A stretch of DNA of 64,000 nt from a bacterium. GTDB taxonomy: Bacteria; Actinomycetota; Acidimicrobiia; Acidimicrobiales; CATQHL01. The stretch's first letter is position 1; every line of letters begins with the position of its first letter. Of this stretch, positions 34,419 to 43,944 are shown in pieces. A program made the position numbers and the translations under genes. The DNA lies in NCBI GenBank assembly GCA_026713745.1, contig JAPONU010000255.1, positions 1-64,000 of the forward strand, written 5' to 3'. Under the pieces are notes generated by a model. It saw only the letters and a list, made by a program, of their open reading frames with translations, was not told where the DNA came from and did no database searches.

Positions 34419-35408
34419 GTGACCAACGCCAACCCCGAGCCGCAAACCCCTGCTCCGACCCAGGGAGGCTTCGCGGCCACCTTCGAGGCCATCGCCGCCA
34501 ACATCGAGCGGGTCGTCAAGGGCAAGCGCCGCCTCGTGCGGCTCCTGCTGCTGTGCCTGCTCGCCGAGGGGCACGTGCTCCTGCGCGACCCTCCCGGCGC
34601 AGGGAAAACCGTGCTCGCCAAGACAGTGGCACGCACCCTCGGTCTCGAATTCGGCCGCGTGCAGTTCACGCCGGACCTGTTGCCCAGCGACGTCGTCGGG
34701 GTGTCACTGTGGAACCCGGTTCTCAATGGCTTCGAATTCAGGCCGGGGCCGGTGTTCGCCGGGCTCCTGCTGGCCGACGAGATCAACCGCACGTCGCCCC
34801 GCACCCAGTCCGCGCTTCTCGAAGCGATGGCCGAGCGCCAAGTCACTGTGGACGGCACAACGCATGCGCTCGCCGCACCCTTCCTCGTGATCGCCACGGA
34901 GAACTCCGAGGAGATCGAAGGCACGTTCCCACTCCCCACCAGCCAGCTCGACCGCTTCCTGATGAGTCTCAGCGCAGGATTCCCGGATCGTGCCGCAGAG
35001 GCGGAGATCCTGGATTCGCATCTCACCGGGAGCCCGCTGGACTCCCTGCCCGCCGTCACCGACACAGCCTCGGTTCGGTCGATGATCGACATGGCCCGGG
35101 CCGTGCACGTCGCGCCGGCCGTGCGCGACTACCTCGTGGATCTGGCCTTCAACAGCCGCGTCCACGGCTCCATCGCCGGCGGGATGTCACCGCGCGCGGT
35201 GCTGGGCCTGCAACGCGTGGCACAGGTGAGGGCCGCCGCCTCCGGACGCAAGTTCGTCCTGCCCGACGACGTCAAGGACGTCGCCCGACCGATCCTGATC
35301 CATCGCCTGACCTTGCACCAGAGCGCCCAATTCAACGGGATCACTCCCGCCGCAGTGATCGAGGAGATCCTGACCGACACCCCAAGCCCGCCGGTCAGCG
35401 TTCGCTGA
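34419..35408 (+). CDS. MoxR family AAA+ ATPase
   Basis: This 329-residue MoxR ATPase has Walker A DPPGAGKT at residues 57-64, Walker B LLLADEIN, the sensor-1 region FLVIATENSEE and the DRF box QLDRFLMSLSAGFP. MoxR proteins act as chaperones, often with von Willebrand or DUF58 partners, in assembly or activation of membrane-linked complexes. The GTG at 34419 is chosen over upstream ATGs because the conserved core begins soon after. It is followed 12 bp later by DUF58 and then TgpA, a standard three-gene module. Confidence 0.92.
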   Translation: MTNANPEPQTPAPTQGGFAATFEAIAANIERVVKGKRRLVRLLLLCLLAEGHVLLRDPPGAGKTVLAKTVARTLGLEFGRVQFTPDLLPSDVVGVSLWNPVLNGFEFRPGPVFAGLLLADEINRTSPRTQSALLEAMAERQVTVDGTTHALAAPFLVIATENSEEIEGTFPLPTSQLDRFLMSLSAGFPDRAAEAEILDSHLTGSPLDSLPAVTDTASVRSMIDMARAVHVAPAVRDYLVDLAFNSRVHGSIAGGMSPRAVLGLQRVAQVRAAASGRKFVLPDDVKDVARPILIHRLTLHQSAQFNGITPAAVIEEILTDTPSPPVSVR

Positions 35409-35420
35409 TCGGACGGCCAC

Positions 35421-36557
35421 GTGACCCGGGCCGGCGTACTGGCGCTGCTCTCCGCCCTGGTGCTCGGGGCGGCGGCCTTGCTCTTCGGGCTGCCGGAGTT
35501 GTTCCTCGTGGCGGTGGTGTGCGGAGGGCTGGTGCTCCTCGCCGGCGTCGCCCTGTCCCTGCGGCCCCCGCTGCGGGCCGTTTGCAACCCGGCCCGCCGG
35601 CGCGTCGCCTGCGGCACCCCCCTGGTGGTCCATCTCCGCCTGAACAACGTGGCCCGGCGGCGCGCTGCGCCCGCGTCCGACGTCTTCGACGAGGCCTTCG
35701 ACCCTCCCGGGCCCGTCCTGCGTTTGGGCCCCATGAGGTCCGGAGCGGTGGTCAACGAGCATTACCACCTCGCTACCCCCAGGCGCGGCTGGCGCACCAT
35801 CGGACCTGTGTGGCTGGAGGTGGAGGACGCCTTCGGCCTGGCGCGTCGCCGCCACCGGCTGGCCCCGCGTCGCCAGGTGCTCGTGTGGCCCGAGATCGCT
35901 GAGTTGGCGGCGATTCCCGAGACCGTCGAGCACGCTACCGAACGGCGCAGGCAGGCCCGGCTCACCTCGGGCGCCGCCACCGACTTCCACAGCCTCCGGA
36001 GCTTCGAGCCCGGCGACGATCCGCATCGGATCCACTGGCCGGCGAGCACCCGCTACCAGGAACTGCTGGTGCGCCGCTTCGAGACCGTCCAGCGTCCGGA
36101 GACCTTGCTGTACCTGGACACCCACGCGACGGCCGCGAGCCCCGAGGTCTTCGAGCTGATGGTCTCGGCCGCCGCCGGGCTGGCCGTGATGGCCACCGCC
36201 GAGTCGGGATCGGTCCGGTTGCTGACGAGCAGCGGTGCCGAGGTGCGCGCCACGGGCTCTCCCACGGGCGTTCTCGACGCCCTGGCCCTCGTCGAACAGG
36301 TTCCCGCCGACGGTCCGGAGGCCGCGCGGCTGCCGGTCGGCGCGGCGCGGATGATCCTGCTGGCTGTCATGGGCGGCAGTGTGGGCGAGTCCCCGCCGGC
36401 TCTGAATCTGTTCGAGGGGCGCCGGCTGGTCCTGAGTTTCTACCAGGACGAGCCCCCCGAGGAACACCGCGACGTCCTGGCCATCGGACCGGGCGAATCG
36501 ACCGCCGAGCGCTGGGAGGAGTTCCGGACAATGCGGGCCGGCTCCGGTGGCCGATGA
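35421..36557 (+). CDS. DUF58 domain protein
   Basis: This 378-residue protein has two adjacent N-terminal membrane helices (about residues 5-25 and 28-48), a beta-rich domain, and the DUF58 motif FHSLRSFEPGDDPHRIHWPA, with a von Willebrand-like C-terminal region. DUF58 proteins are regular partners of MoxR ATPases. It starts at GTG 35421 and its stop overlaps the next gene as ATGA. The module is implicated in cell-envelope or transglutaminase-like protein processing; mechanism unresolved. Confidence 0.9.
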   Translation: MTRAGVLALLSALVLGAAALLFGLPELFLVAVVCGGLVLLAGVALSLRPPLRAVCNPARRRVACGTPLVVHLRLNNVARRRAAPASDVFDEAFDPPGPVLRLGPMRSGAVVNEHYHLATPRRGWRTIGPVWLEVEDAFGLARRRHRLAPRRQVLVWPEIAELAAIPETVEHATERRRQARLTSGAATDFHSLRSFEPGDDPHRIHWPASTRYQELLVRRFETVQRPETLLYLDTHATAASPEVFELMVSAAAGLAVMATAESGSVRLLTSSGAEVRATGSPTGVLDALALVEQVPADGPEAARLPVGAARMILLAVMGGSVGESPPALNLFEGRRLVLSFYQDEPPEEHRDVLAIGPGESTAERWEEFRTMRAGSGGR

Positions 36558-38860
36558 CCCGGCTACCGCACCCGCCGGCCGGCTCACTGCCGGGAGAGCT
36601 GCTGGCGGCCGCGGTCACCTTGACCACCCTGGCAGGGGGTGTCCGCCTCTTCGACGGCACGACTTTCCTGGCCCCGGTGCTGGGGTCGGCCCTGCTTGCA
36701 CACGTGCTCGTGGCTCTTGTGCGTCGTGCGGGCCGCGGCGTGGTGCTCGGCGCGCTCGTCGGGCTGGTCGGCGTGGCCGCGCTGCAGCTCTGGGTGCATT
36801 ACCCGCACACGACCACCTACGGGCTTCCCCGGCGCGCCTCCCTCGAAGCGTTCACGGCGGACATCGGCGGCATCGGGGAGGTGTTGCGCTCCTCGCAGGT
36901 ACCGCTCGCCACCGACACCGGCCTGATCGTCGCGGCCGCCGCAGTCGCCTGGTTGCTCGCCCTGCTGAGCGACTGGGCGGCCTTCCGCGTCGGAGCGCGC
37001 GGCGAGGCGCTGGCCCCGGCGGCGATCCTGCTGGCCGTGGTGGCGACCTTCGGAACCTCCGGGGGCGCGATCCTCTACCCGACCATCATCGTGGCCTGCG
37101 CCGTGGCCTTCGCCCTGGTTCATGCCGCGGCACGTTCGGCGGCCCGGCCGGTCGCCGGCTCCACCGGACATCGCCGGGCGCACATGCCCCGGGGGCTCAT
37201 CACGGGAGCGCTGGCCATCGGCGCCGGCGCGCTGATTACCAGCGCGCTGGGGCCCACTCTCGCCGACGGACCGCTGCGGAAGCTGCTGGATCCGTCGACG
37301 CCTGCGGTGGGCGAGGGTCGCACGGTCGTCCTAAGTCCGCTCGTCGCCGTACCCGGCCAGCTGCTGCGAAACCCCGATCTGGAACTCTTCACGGTGTGGA
37401 GCTCGGAGCGCTCCTACTGGCGCCTGACCGCTCTCGGTGACTTCGACGGCGAGGTCTGGTCGCTCGATGAGACCACCCGGGCGGCCGGCGAGTCCCTACC
37501 GGCCCTCGCTGTGACGTCCGGCCCGGTACGCGAGATCACCCAGAGTTACGAGATCGGAGCGCTGGCCGCAGTCTGGCTGCCGGCGGCCTACCAGCCTGTG
37601 GAGTTCGAACCCTTGACCGCGCAGTTCGGAGCCAGCTACGAGCCGATCTCCTCGACCCTGCTCGTGGGTTCGGGGCGTTCGGACTCCGACGGCGTGGCCT
37701 ACACCGTGCGATCGGCAGCGCCGAGCTTCGACCCTGCCTTTCTGGGATCGCTGCGGAACGATCCCATGGACGTACCTCCGGGGTTCCTGGAGCTGCCGGA
37801 GGACCTGGACCCATCGCTCGCCGAGTTGGCCGCAGAGGTCACCGCCGGGCGGGACGGGCCCTACGAGCAGGGGCTCTCCCTGCAGGACTGGTTCCGGGGT
37901 GGCTTCGAGTACGACCTCGAGGTGGCCCCCGGCCATTCGGGCGACCGGCTCGAGAGCTTCCTCTTCAGCGAGCGCCGGGGATACTGCGAACAGTTCGCCG
38001 CCGCTTTCGCCACGCTGGCCAGAACCCTCGGCCTGCCGGCGCGGGTGGCGGTGGGGTTCACCCCGGGAGTGGCCGTGGACACCGGCGCTTCCGGCGACAC
38101 TCTCTACAGCGTGCGCGGCCGGCAGGCCCATGCCTGGCCCGAGGTCCACATCAGCGGCGCCGGCTGGGTGGCCTTCGAGCCCACTCCGGGACGCGGCGCG
38201 CCCGGAGCCGAGGCGTACACGTTGATCCCCGAGGAGCAGGACGCGCCGCCGCAGTCCCCGGGCCCCGCGGCGACCCAACCGCCGTCGGTCGGGCCCGGAT
38301 CGGGCGCTGAGCCGCCGGCGCCTCCTCCGACCGCCCCCACCCCAGGCGAATTCGCTGATGAGGGGAACGGTGTCAGCGCGGCGCGCATCGCAACACTGGT
38401 TGGATTCGCTGTGGCGGCCGTTGTGGCCGCTGCCGCCCTCTACGCGGCGGAGACCGCCGGGCTCCGCTCCCTGCAGCGCCGGCGCAGGCGCCGCTGGGCA
38501 GGCGGGGACGCCGGCCGCGGTGCGGTGGTGGCCTGGGAGGAGGTCATGGATCTGCTGCGACCCCACCGCATCAGGCCGCGCTCCTCAGAGACACCCATCG
38601 AGGTGGCTCAGCGAGCCTCCCGGAGACTCGGCTCGGCACCGGAGCCGTGGCGACGGCTCGCCTTCTCCGTCTCGGTGGCGGCGTTCGCGGACGGTCCCAT
38701 GCCAGCCGAACTCCACCGGCAGGTGGTGGCGGCGGTCGAGTTGATCACAGCGGACCTGCGGGAGTCCCGGACACCGGTGCAGCGATTGCGGGGAATCGTC
38801 GACCCCCGTCCCTGGGAGTTGCTGCTGGGATTCGAGCGCCGGGACCGGAGTACTACCTAG
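36554..38860 (+). CDS. Transglutaminase-like membrane protein (TgpA/DUF3488 type)
   Basis: This 768-residue protein has about six N-terminal transmembrane helices (residues 1-230), a large extracytoplasmic transglutaminase-like domain and a C-terminal helix (about residues 612-635) with a cytoplasmic tail. The catalytic triad is visible as C in RRGYCEQF, H in RQAHAWPEVH and an acidic residue near WVAFEPTPG. A Pro-rich linker follows the domain. It is the third member of the MoxR-DUF58-TgpA module, overlapping DUF58 by four bases. It probably acts on envelope proteins. Confidence 0.9.
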   Translation: MTRLPHPPAGSLPGELLAAAVTLTTLAGGVRLFDGTTFLAPVLGSALLAHVLVALVRRAGRGVVLGALVGLVGVAALQLWVHYPHTTTYGLPRRASLEAFTADIGGIGEVLRSSQVPLATDTGLIVAAAAVAWLLALLSDWAAFRVGARGEALAPAAILLAVVATFGTSGGAILYPTIIVACAVAFALVHAAARSAARPVAGSTGHRRAHMPRGLITGALAIGAGALITSALGPTLADGPLRKLLDPSTPAVGEGRTVVLSPLVAVPGQLLRNPDLELFTVWSSERSYWRLTALGDFDGEVWSLDETTRAAGESLPALAVTSGPVREITQSYEIGALAAVWLPAAYQPVEFEPLTAQFGASYEPISSTLLVGSGRSDSDGVAYTVRSAAPSFDPAFLGSLRNDPMDVPPGFLELPEDLDPSLAELAAEVTAGRDGPYEQGLSLQDWFRGGFEYDLEVAPGHSGDRLESFLFSERRGYCEQFAAAFATLARTLGLPARVAVGFTPGVAVDTGASGDTLYSVRGRQAHAWPEVHISGAGWVAFEPTPGRGAPGAEAYTLIPEEQDAPPQSPGPAATQPPSVGPGSGAEPPAPPPTAPTPGEFADEGNGVSAARIATLVGFAVAAVVAAAALYAAETAGLRSLQRRRRRRWAGGDAGRGAVVAWEEVMDLLRPHRIRPRSSETPIEVAQRASRRLGSAPEPWRRLAFSVSVAAFADGPMPAELHRQVVAAVELITADLRESRTPVQRLRGIVDPRPWELLLGFERRDRSTT

Positions 38861-38908
38861 CCACCGCCGCCCCGGCGAGACCCGCCGGCAATCTGTGTGG
38901 GCCGCGCG

Positions 38909-39292
38909 TCAGTCGCCCCGCTGGTCGCGGTTGAAACGGTCGCGCATCCGCTGGCCGGGCGAACCGCTCTCGTCGCGCCAGGCGCCGCTGAGGGGATTGC
39001 GTGAGATCTGCTGCAGGCCGGCCTTACCCACAAGGCGGGCATTCCGCTCGAAGAACATCGCCGAGGCCAGCATGATCAAGAAGCCCACGAACGACAGCCA
39101 GAACGATGTCGACAGTGTGAAGATCATGAAGACGATGCCGGCGATGAATCCCAGGACCGATCGGCGCAGGTTCCGGAATCCGTGGCGGAACACCGTGGTG
39201 GAGCGAACTTCTTCGGCGAGCTCCGGATCGGTCTCATAGAGGTTCGCCTCGATCTCACTGAGTATCCGTTGCTCGTCATCCGACAGCGGCAC
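38909..39292 (-). CDS. DUF3040 membrane protein
   Basis: This 127-residue protein has an N-terminal PLSDDEQRILSEIEANL motif, the DUF3040 hallmark, then two membrane helices (about residues 46-66 and 68-84) and a basic tail. DUF3040 proteins are actinobacterial and often lie near mraZ. The role is unknown. The GTG at 39292 is best because GGGAG lies about eight bases upstream and the family consensus starts there; the frame is open to 39415. It converges with TgpA across 48 bp and lies downstream of dinB. Confidence 0.86.
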   Translation of the reverse strand: MPLSDDEQRILSEIEANLYETDPELAEEVRSTTVFRHGFRNLRRSVLGFIAGIVFMIFTLSTSFWLSFVGFLIMLASAMFFERNARLVGKAGLQQISRNPLSGAWRDESGSPGQRMRDRFNRDQRGD

Positions 39293-39398
39293 AGGCGTTG
39301 CTCCCTTCACGGTCAACAGCGGCTCGGCAGACCGCTGTTGGGTCGGCCGAGGTACCCAAGTCTCGCACACGCGGCGCGCTGCCACAACGCATTGTCGC

Positions 39399-40628
39399 TC
39401 ATTGAGCGCGTTCAACCCCCTCCTGCGGTGCCGGAGAATGAGTGCTGGCCGGAGCGATCACCTGCGCACCGAATCTGGCCCGCAGCTCGTCGAGCGCCTC
39501 GTCGAGCGCGCTGGCCGGCGCCCCGGCGGCCTCATCGAGGGTGAGTTGCTCGCCGCCACCGACCGAGAGTGCGCCCGCTGCGAGGCCCAGGAGTCGCACC
39601 CCGGTGTCGATCCCGGTGGAATCCAGCAGCTTTCGTGCCGCCCGTGCGATGTGCGGGCCGTGCGCGGTCGCCCGCGGCAAGGTCCGCGATCTGCTCACAG
39701 TCCGGAAGTCGCCGAAACGAAGCTTCAGAACGATGGTGGCGGTCGTGCAACCGGCCTCCCGCAGGCGTGCCGCGAGGGCGTCGGCTTGACGCACCACCTC
39801 GACCTGCAGTGCGAGGCGGTCCAGTACGTCCTGGGGGAAGGTCACCTCGGTGCTCAGCGACTTTGGCGCCCGCGAGGCAACGACCGGGCGAGGGTCGTGT
39901 CCCACGGCGAGTTCGGCGAGCCGGTACCCGTGCGCCCTGCCGAAGGTGGCCACGAGGGTGTCGGGAGGCAGAGCCGCCAACTCGCTGACGGTCTTCACGC
40001 CGAACTCGCGCAGCCGGCCCAACGTGGCCGGACCGACCCCTGGCAGCGACCGCACCGGCAGCCCGTGCAGGAACGCCGGCGTCTCAGCAGGCTCCACCAC
40101 TACCACCCCGCGGCCGGGTCGCACCCCTCCTGGGGCCGCCAGCGGCTTGGCATGCTCGGAGGCCAGCTTTGCCACCAGCTTGTTCGACGCGACGCCCACC
40201 GAGCAGGTGAGACCCTCGGTATGCGCCAAGTCGGCGCGGATCCGCCGGGCAATCTCAGCGGGCTTGCCGAACAATCGCCGGGCGCCGGTCACGTCCAGGA
40301 ACGCCTCGTCCAGCGACAGCGCCTCCACCACCGGCGTGAAGGTCGCGAAGTGTTCCATGATCCTCCGGCTGAGTTCACGGTAGTAGTCGTGATCGGTGTC
40401 CAGGAACACTCCGCCGGGACACAGCGAGCGAGCACGCCGGGTTGGCATCGCGGAGTGCACACCGAACCGGCGGGCCTCATAGGAGGCTGCGGCCACGACA
40501 CCCCGATCACCCGTGCCCCCGACAATCACCGGCCGGTCGAGAAGTTCGGGACGCCGCAGCACCTCCGCCGCGGCGAAGAAGGCGTCCATGTCCACGTGCA
40601 GCACGTTGGCCGCACCGGTCTGCGGCAT
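39399..40628 (-). CDS. dinB: DNA polymerase IV (DinB)
   Basis: This 409-residue Y-family translesion polymerase has catalytic acidic residues in VLHVDMDAFFAAAE and EALSLDEAFLDVTG. The palm also has GVASNKLVAKLASEHAKP. Little-finger and linker regions follow (LPGVGPATLGRLREFGV). It copies damaged DNA with low fidelity, normally in stress responses. The ATG at 40628 leaves 54 bp to the divergent small membrane gene. No beta-clamp motif was clearly recognised at the C-terminus. A link to SOS is not shown by any obvious LexA box. Confidence 0.94.
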   Translation of the reverse strand: MPQTGAANVLHVDMDAFFAAAEVLRRPELLDRPVIVGGTGDRGVVAAASYEARRFGVHSAMPTRRARSLCPGGVFLDTDHDYYRELSRRIMEHFATFTPVVEALSLDEAFLDVTGARRLFGKPAEIARRIRADLAHTEGLTCSVGVASNKLVAKLASEHAKPLAAPGGVRPGRGVVVVEPAETPAFLHGLPVRSLPGVGPATLGRLREFGVKTVSELAALPPDTLVATFGRAHGYRLAELAVGHDPRPVVASRAPKSLSTEVTFPQDVLDRLALQVEVVRQADALAARLREAGCTTATIVLKLRFGDFRTVSRSRTLPRATAHGPHIARAARKLLDSTGIDTGVRLLGLAAGALSVGGGEQLTLDEAAGAPASALDEALDELRARFGAQVIAPASTHSPAPQEGVERAQ

Positions 40629-40682
40629 GCGGCCACGCTAGGGCGCCTCGGCGCCGGTGCGATGGTGACGCGGAGTCGTAGC

Positions 40683-40988
40683 ATGGTCCGGGTGAGTGAC
40701 GGGGAGGCCCCCACGACGCCCCGCTCGGCCCTGCCGGGGCGCCGGGCACGAGCCGTTGCCACCCTGGCGATCCTCCTGGCGGGGGTCTGCGGCGGCCTGA
40801 TCGGGTACGCCCTCGTCGACGTGAGTTGCACGGGCGAGTGCAACTGGCAACAGGGGGTGGGTGCCCTCGTGGGTGCCGCAGTGGGCGCGTCAGGCGTCGC
40901 CGTCGTCGCCTCCCTCACGCTGCGTGCCATGCACGAGTGGCGAACCTCCTCCCGAGCCGGCTCCAGGTCCGCCCGGCGGTCCCGGTGA
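40683..40988 (+). CDS. Small membrane protein, unknown function
   Basis: This 101-residue protein has a hydrophilic N-terminus, two hydrophobic segments (about residues 25-46 and 58-80) separated by a short loop with two cysteines (DVSCTGECNW), and a basic tail. It starts at ATG 40683 with GGAG eight bases upstream; GTG 40692 is an alternative. Its stop overlaps the start of the inositol monophosphatase gene (GTGA), implying translational coupling. No family is recognised. Confidence 0.65.
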   Translation: MVRVSDGEAPTTPRSALPGRRARAVATLAILLAGVCGGLIGYALVDVSCTGECNWQQGVGALVGAAVGASGVAVVASLTLRAMHEWRTSSRAGSRSARRSR

Positions 40989-41839
40989 GTCCTGGAGGCA
41001 TCGACCTCCACCCCCTCCGGCAACTCGCGGTTGAACTGGCCACCGAAGCCGCCGGCGTCGTTTCCGAACACCACGGTCGAGCCGCGGCCGTCGCCACCAA
41101 GTCCTCCCGGACCGATCTGGTCACCGCCATCGATCGTGCCGCGGAGACGCTGATCACCTCGCGCCTCGACGACCTCCGACCGGATGACGGCATCGTCGGC
41201 GAGGAGGGGGCCTCCCGACCCGCTACGTCGGGGATCACGTGGTTCATCGACCCCATCGACGGCACCACAAACTTCGTGTACGGGCATCCCGGATACGCGG
41301 TGTCGGTGGCGGCGGCCAGCGGTGGCCGGCCGATCGCCGGCGCCGTCGTCGACCCGCTGCACGGGGAGGTCTTCTCGGCGGCGCTCGGTGCCGGGGCGGC
41401 GTGCAACGGCGAAGCGCTCGCGGTGACCAGCACCGGAGACCTCCGGTCGGCCCTCGTCGCCACCGGATTCGGGTACGACGCAGCTGATCGGGCCCACCAG
41501 GGCGCCGTCGTGGCCGGCCTCGTCGGTCGGGTGCGCGATATCCGCCGCATGGGTTCGGCGGCCCTGGACCTCTGCTCGGTCGCCGCCGGCCGCGTGGACG
41601 CCTACTACGAGTACCGCCTCTGCCCGTGGGACCACGCGGCGGGAACCCTCATCGCCTCCGAGGCCGGCGCGGTCACCCGGAGCCCCCTGCTGGCGGCACC
41701 GGGAACCGCCGGTTCCGACCACACCGGGTTCGTCGTAGCGTCGGCCCCCGGCGTGGCGGCAACCCTCGACGAACTCTTGATCGAGCTTGAAGCCTGGCCG
41801 TCCGCGAGTTCCCCCGACCGGACCGCCGACAAACTCTGA
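40985..41839 (+). CDS. Inositol monophosphatase family protein
   Basis: This 284-residue phosphatase belongs to the Mg-dependent, lithium-sensitive superfamily. Metal-site motifs are VGEEGAS, DPIDGTTNFV and the C-terminal WDHAAGTLI. Members hydrolyse myo-inositol-1-phosphate, fructose-1,6-bisphosphate, histidinol phosphate or 3'-phosphoadenosine-5'-phosphate; the substrate cannot be fixed from sequence. GTG 40985 overlaps the upstream gene stop. In actinobacteria inositol phosphate metabolism feeds phosphatidylinositol and mycothiol, which would fit. The next gene begins a separate two-component operon. Confidence 0.88.
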   Translation: MSPGGIDLHPLRQLAVELATEAAGVVSEHHGRAAAVATKSSRTDLVTAIDRAAETLITSRLDDLRPDDGIVGEEGASRPATSGITWFIDPIDGTTNFVYGHPGYAVSVAAASGGRPIAGAVVDPLHGEVFSAALGAGAACNGEALAVTSTGDLRSALVATGFGYDAADRAHQGAVVAGLVGRVRDIRRMGSAALDLCSVAAGRVDAYYEYRLCPWDHAAGTLIASEAGAVTRSPLLAAPGTAGSDHTGFVVASAPGVAATLDELLIELEAWPSASSPDRTADKL

Positions 41840-41869
41840 GCACGGCAGCACCGCGCAAATTGGGGCAGC

Positions 41870-42559
41870 ATGGTGCCTATGGCGACGCGCATCCTGACCG
41901 TGGAGGACGACGAGAGGATCCGCACCTCCCTGCGACTGGCCCTCGAGGACGAAGGCTGGGAGGTGGCGGAATCCTCCAACGGCGAGGACGCGCTGAGCAT
42001 CTTCCGCCGGCAACCCACCGATGTCGTTCTGATCGACATCATGCTGCCGGGAGTGGACGGATTCGAGGTGTGCCGCTCGCTGCGACGTATCAGCAACGTT
42101 CCCATCGTGATGGTGACCGCCCGGGAGGACACCCACGACATCGTGGCCGGGCTGGAGGCGGGCGCCGACGACTACCTCACCAAGCCGTTCGCGCCCAAGG
42201 AGTTGTCGGCACGGATCCGGGCCCTGCTACGCCGGGCGCGCACCGCCGAGGGCCCTCTCACGAACTTCATCTTCGCCGATCTGGAGGTGTTCGCCGAGGA
42301 GGGCGTCGTGCGCCGCGGCAGCCAGGAGATCAACCTCACCAAGACCGAACTCCGGTTGCTGGTCGAGTTGGCCTCCAACCCCGGGCGAACCCTCAGCCGG
42401 GAGGTGCTGCTGGAACGGATCTGGGGCTACGACTACTTCGGCGACAGCCGCCTGGTTGACGTGCACATCCGGCGCCTGCGAACCAAGATCGAGACCGACC
42501 CTGCCAATCCCCGCCACGTGGTGACCGTCCGCGGCGAGGGGTACAAGCTGCAGCCGTAG
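41870..42559 (+). CDS. mtrA: OmpR-family response regulator, MtrA-like
   Basis: This 229-residue regulator has a receiver domain with acidic pocket VEDDE and phospho-acceptor aspartate in VLIDIMLPG, followed by a winged-helix DNA-binding domain (ELRLLVELASNPGRTLSREVLLERIWGY, then HIRRLRTKIE). Together with the downstream histidine kinase and GerMN lipoprotein it matches the actinobacterial MtrA-MtrB-LpqB system, which controls cell-wall hydrolases and division. ATG 41870 has GGGG upstream; ATG 41879 is an alternative. The symbol is by operon order and similarity, not proof. Confidence 0.88.
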   Translation: MVPMATRILTVEDDERIRTSLRLALEDEGWEVAESSNGEDALSIFRRQPTDVVLIDIMLPGVDGFEVCRSLRRISNVPIVMVTAREDTHDIVAGLEAGADDYLTKPFAPKELSARIRALLRRARTAEGPLTNFIFADLEVFAEEGVVRRGSQEINLTKTELRLLVELASNPGRTLSREVLLERIWGYDYFGDSRLVDVHIRRLRTKIETDPANPRHVVTVRGEGYKLQP

Positions 42560-42564
42560 CCGCC

Positions 42565-43944
42565 GTGGCCGCGCGCATCTCCCTGCGGCTGCGCGTCAGC
42601 CTCGTGTTCGGCCTCGGAGCGCTTGTGCTCGCTGCAGGTCTGTCACTCATCACCTACGAGTTGACAAGGGACAACCTGCTGAGCCGCCGGGAGGAGTCCT
42701 CCCTGGCACGGGTCCTGTTCAACGCCACCCAGGTGAGCCGGCTCATTGACGCCGAGTCCACCGAGCAACAGCTGCGCGACCTGTTGCAGAACCTCTACAC
42801 GCCGCTCGGGGCGCGTCCGGTCATACGCTTCGGAGACCTCTGGCTCTCCGCCAACCCCGTGGAGTTCAGTGAGCCTCAGATCGACCCATTCCTGAAGGAC
42901 ACGGTGGCACAGGGCCGCGCCGCACAGATGCGCTACGTCGTGGGCGAAACCCCCTTCGCCGTCATCGGCATCCCCTACTTCGACATCGACGCCGCCTACT
43001 ACGAGGCAGTGCCGCTCGACGACATCGCGGCCACGCTCAGCTCGCTGCTGATCGCGCTCCTCACCGGCAGCGCCATCACGGTGCTCGCCGGCATCGGGAT
43101 CGGCATCTGGGCGGCACAGCGTGCGGTGCAACCCCTCACCGACATCGGCGAGGCGGCCGAGGCCATCGCCGCCGGCGATCTCAACACGCGCCTCGAGGGC
43201 GCCGATCCCGACCTCGAGCGGCTCTCGCGCTCGTTCAACCAGATGGCGAGTGCCCTGCAGGACCGGATCGAGCGCGATGCCCGCTTCGCCTCGAACGTCA
43301 GCCACGAGTTGCGCTCACCCCTGATGACGCTGACCGCCTCTCTGGAGGTCCTCCGCAAGCGCCAGAGCGAGTTGCCGGCGCGCTCCCAGACGGCCCTCAA
43401 CCTGCTCACCGCCGACCTCGAACACTTCAAGCAGCTCGTCGCCGACCTGCTGGAGATTTCCCGGTACGACGTCGGCGCGGCCGCGCTGGAGCTGGAGGAG
43501 TTCGAGATCATCGAGTTCGTCCAGCAGGCGGCGCGCGCCGCCGGTCAGACTCCCGGAGTGACGCGCGATCCCGACACCGAGGGTTTGGTGGTGCGGGCCG
43601 ACCGGCGCCGGCTGGCGCAGGTCATGGCAAATCTGCTGGAGAACGCGCACAATCACGCCGGAGGAGCCGCGGCGATCCACGTGGAACGCCGCGATTCCAC
43701 CGTGGAGATCGCCGTGATCGACTCCGGGCCCGGAGTGGCGCCGGCGGACCGGGACATCATCTTCGACCGCTTCTCCCGCGGCAGCCGGCAGACCTCCGGC
43801 GGGCGCTTCAGCGGCACGGGGCTGGGATTGGCACTCGTGTCCGAACACGTTCGCATCCACGGAGGCTCGATCCGCGTGACCGACCGACCCGACGGCCTCT
43901 CCGGCGCATGCTTCGTCGTCAGTCTCCCGGTGAACGAACTGTGA
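42565..43944 (+). CDS. mtrB: Sensor histidine kinase, MtrB-like
   Basis: This 459-residue membrane kinase has a helix at about residues 9-31, an extracytoplasmic sensor segment of roughly 120 residues, a second helix (about 158-182), a HAMP domain, a HisKA domain with phospho-acceptor H in NVSHELRSPL, and an ATPase domain with NLLENAHNHAG, DSGPGVAP and GTGLGLALV. It should phosphorylate the upstream regulator. The start is GTG 42565 and the stop overlaps the lipoprotein gene (GTGA). Confidence 0.9.
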   Translation: MAARISLRLRVSLVFGLGALVLAAGLSLITYELTRDNLLSRREESSLARVLFNATQVSRLIDAESTEQQLRDLLQNLYTPLGARPVIRFGDLWLSANPVEFSEPQIDPFLKDTVAQGRAAQMRYVVGETPFAVIGIPYFDIDAAYYEAVPLDDIAATLSSLLIALLTGSAITVLAGIGIGIWAAQRAVQPLTDIGEAAEAIAAGDLNTRLEGADPDLERLSRSFNQMASALQDRIERDARFASNVSHELRSPLMTLTASLEVLRKRQSELPARSQTALNLLTADLEHFKQLVADLLEISRYDVGAAALELEEFEIIEFVQQAARAAGQTPGVTRDPDTEGLVVRADRRRLAQVMANLLENAHNHAGGAAAIHVERRDSTVEIAVIDSGPGVAPADRDIIFDRFSRGSRQTSGGRFSGTGLGLALVSEHVRIHGGSIRVTDRPDGLSGACFVVSLPVNEL

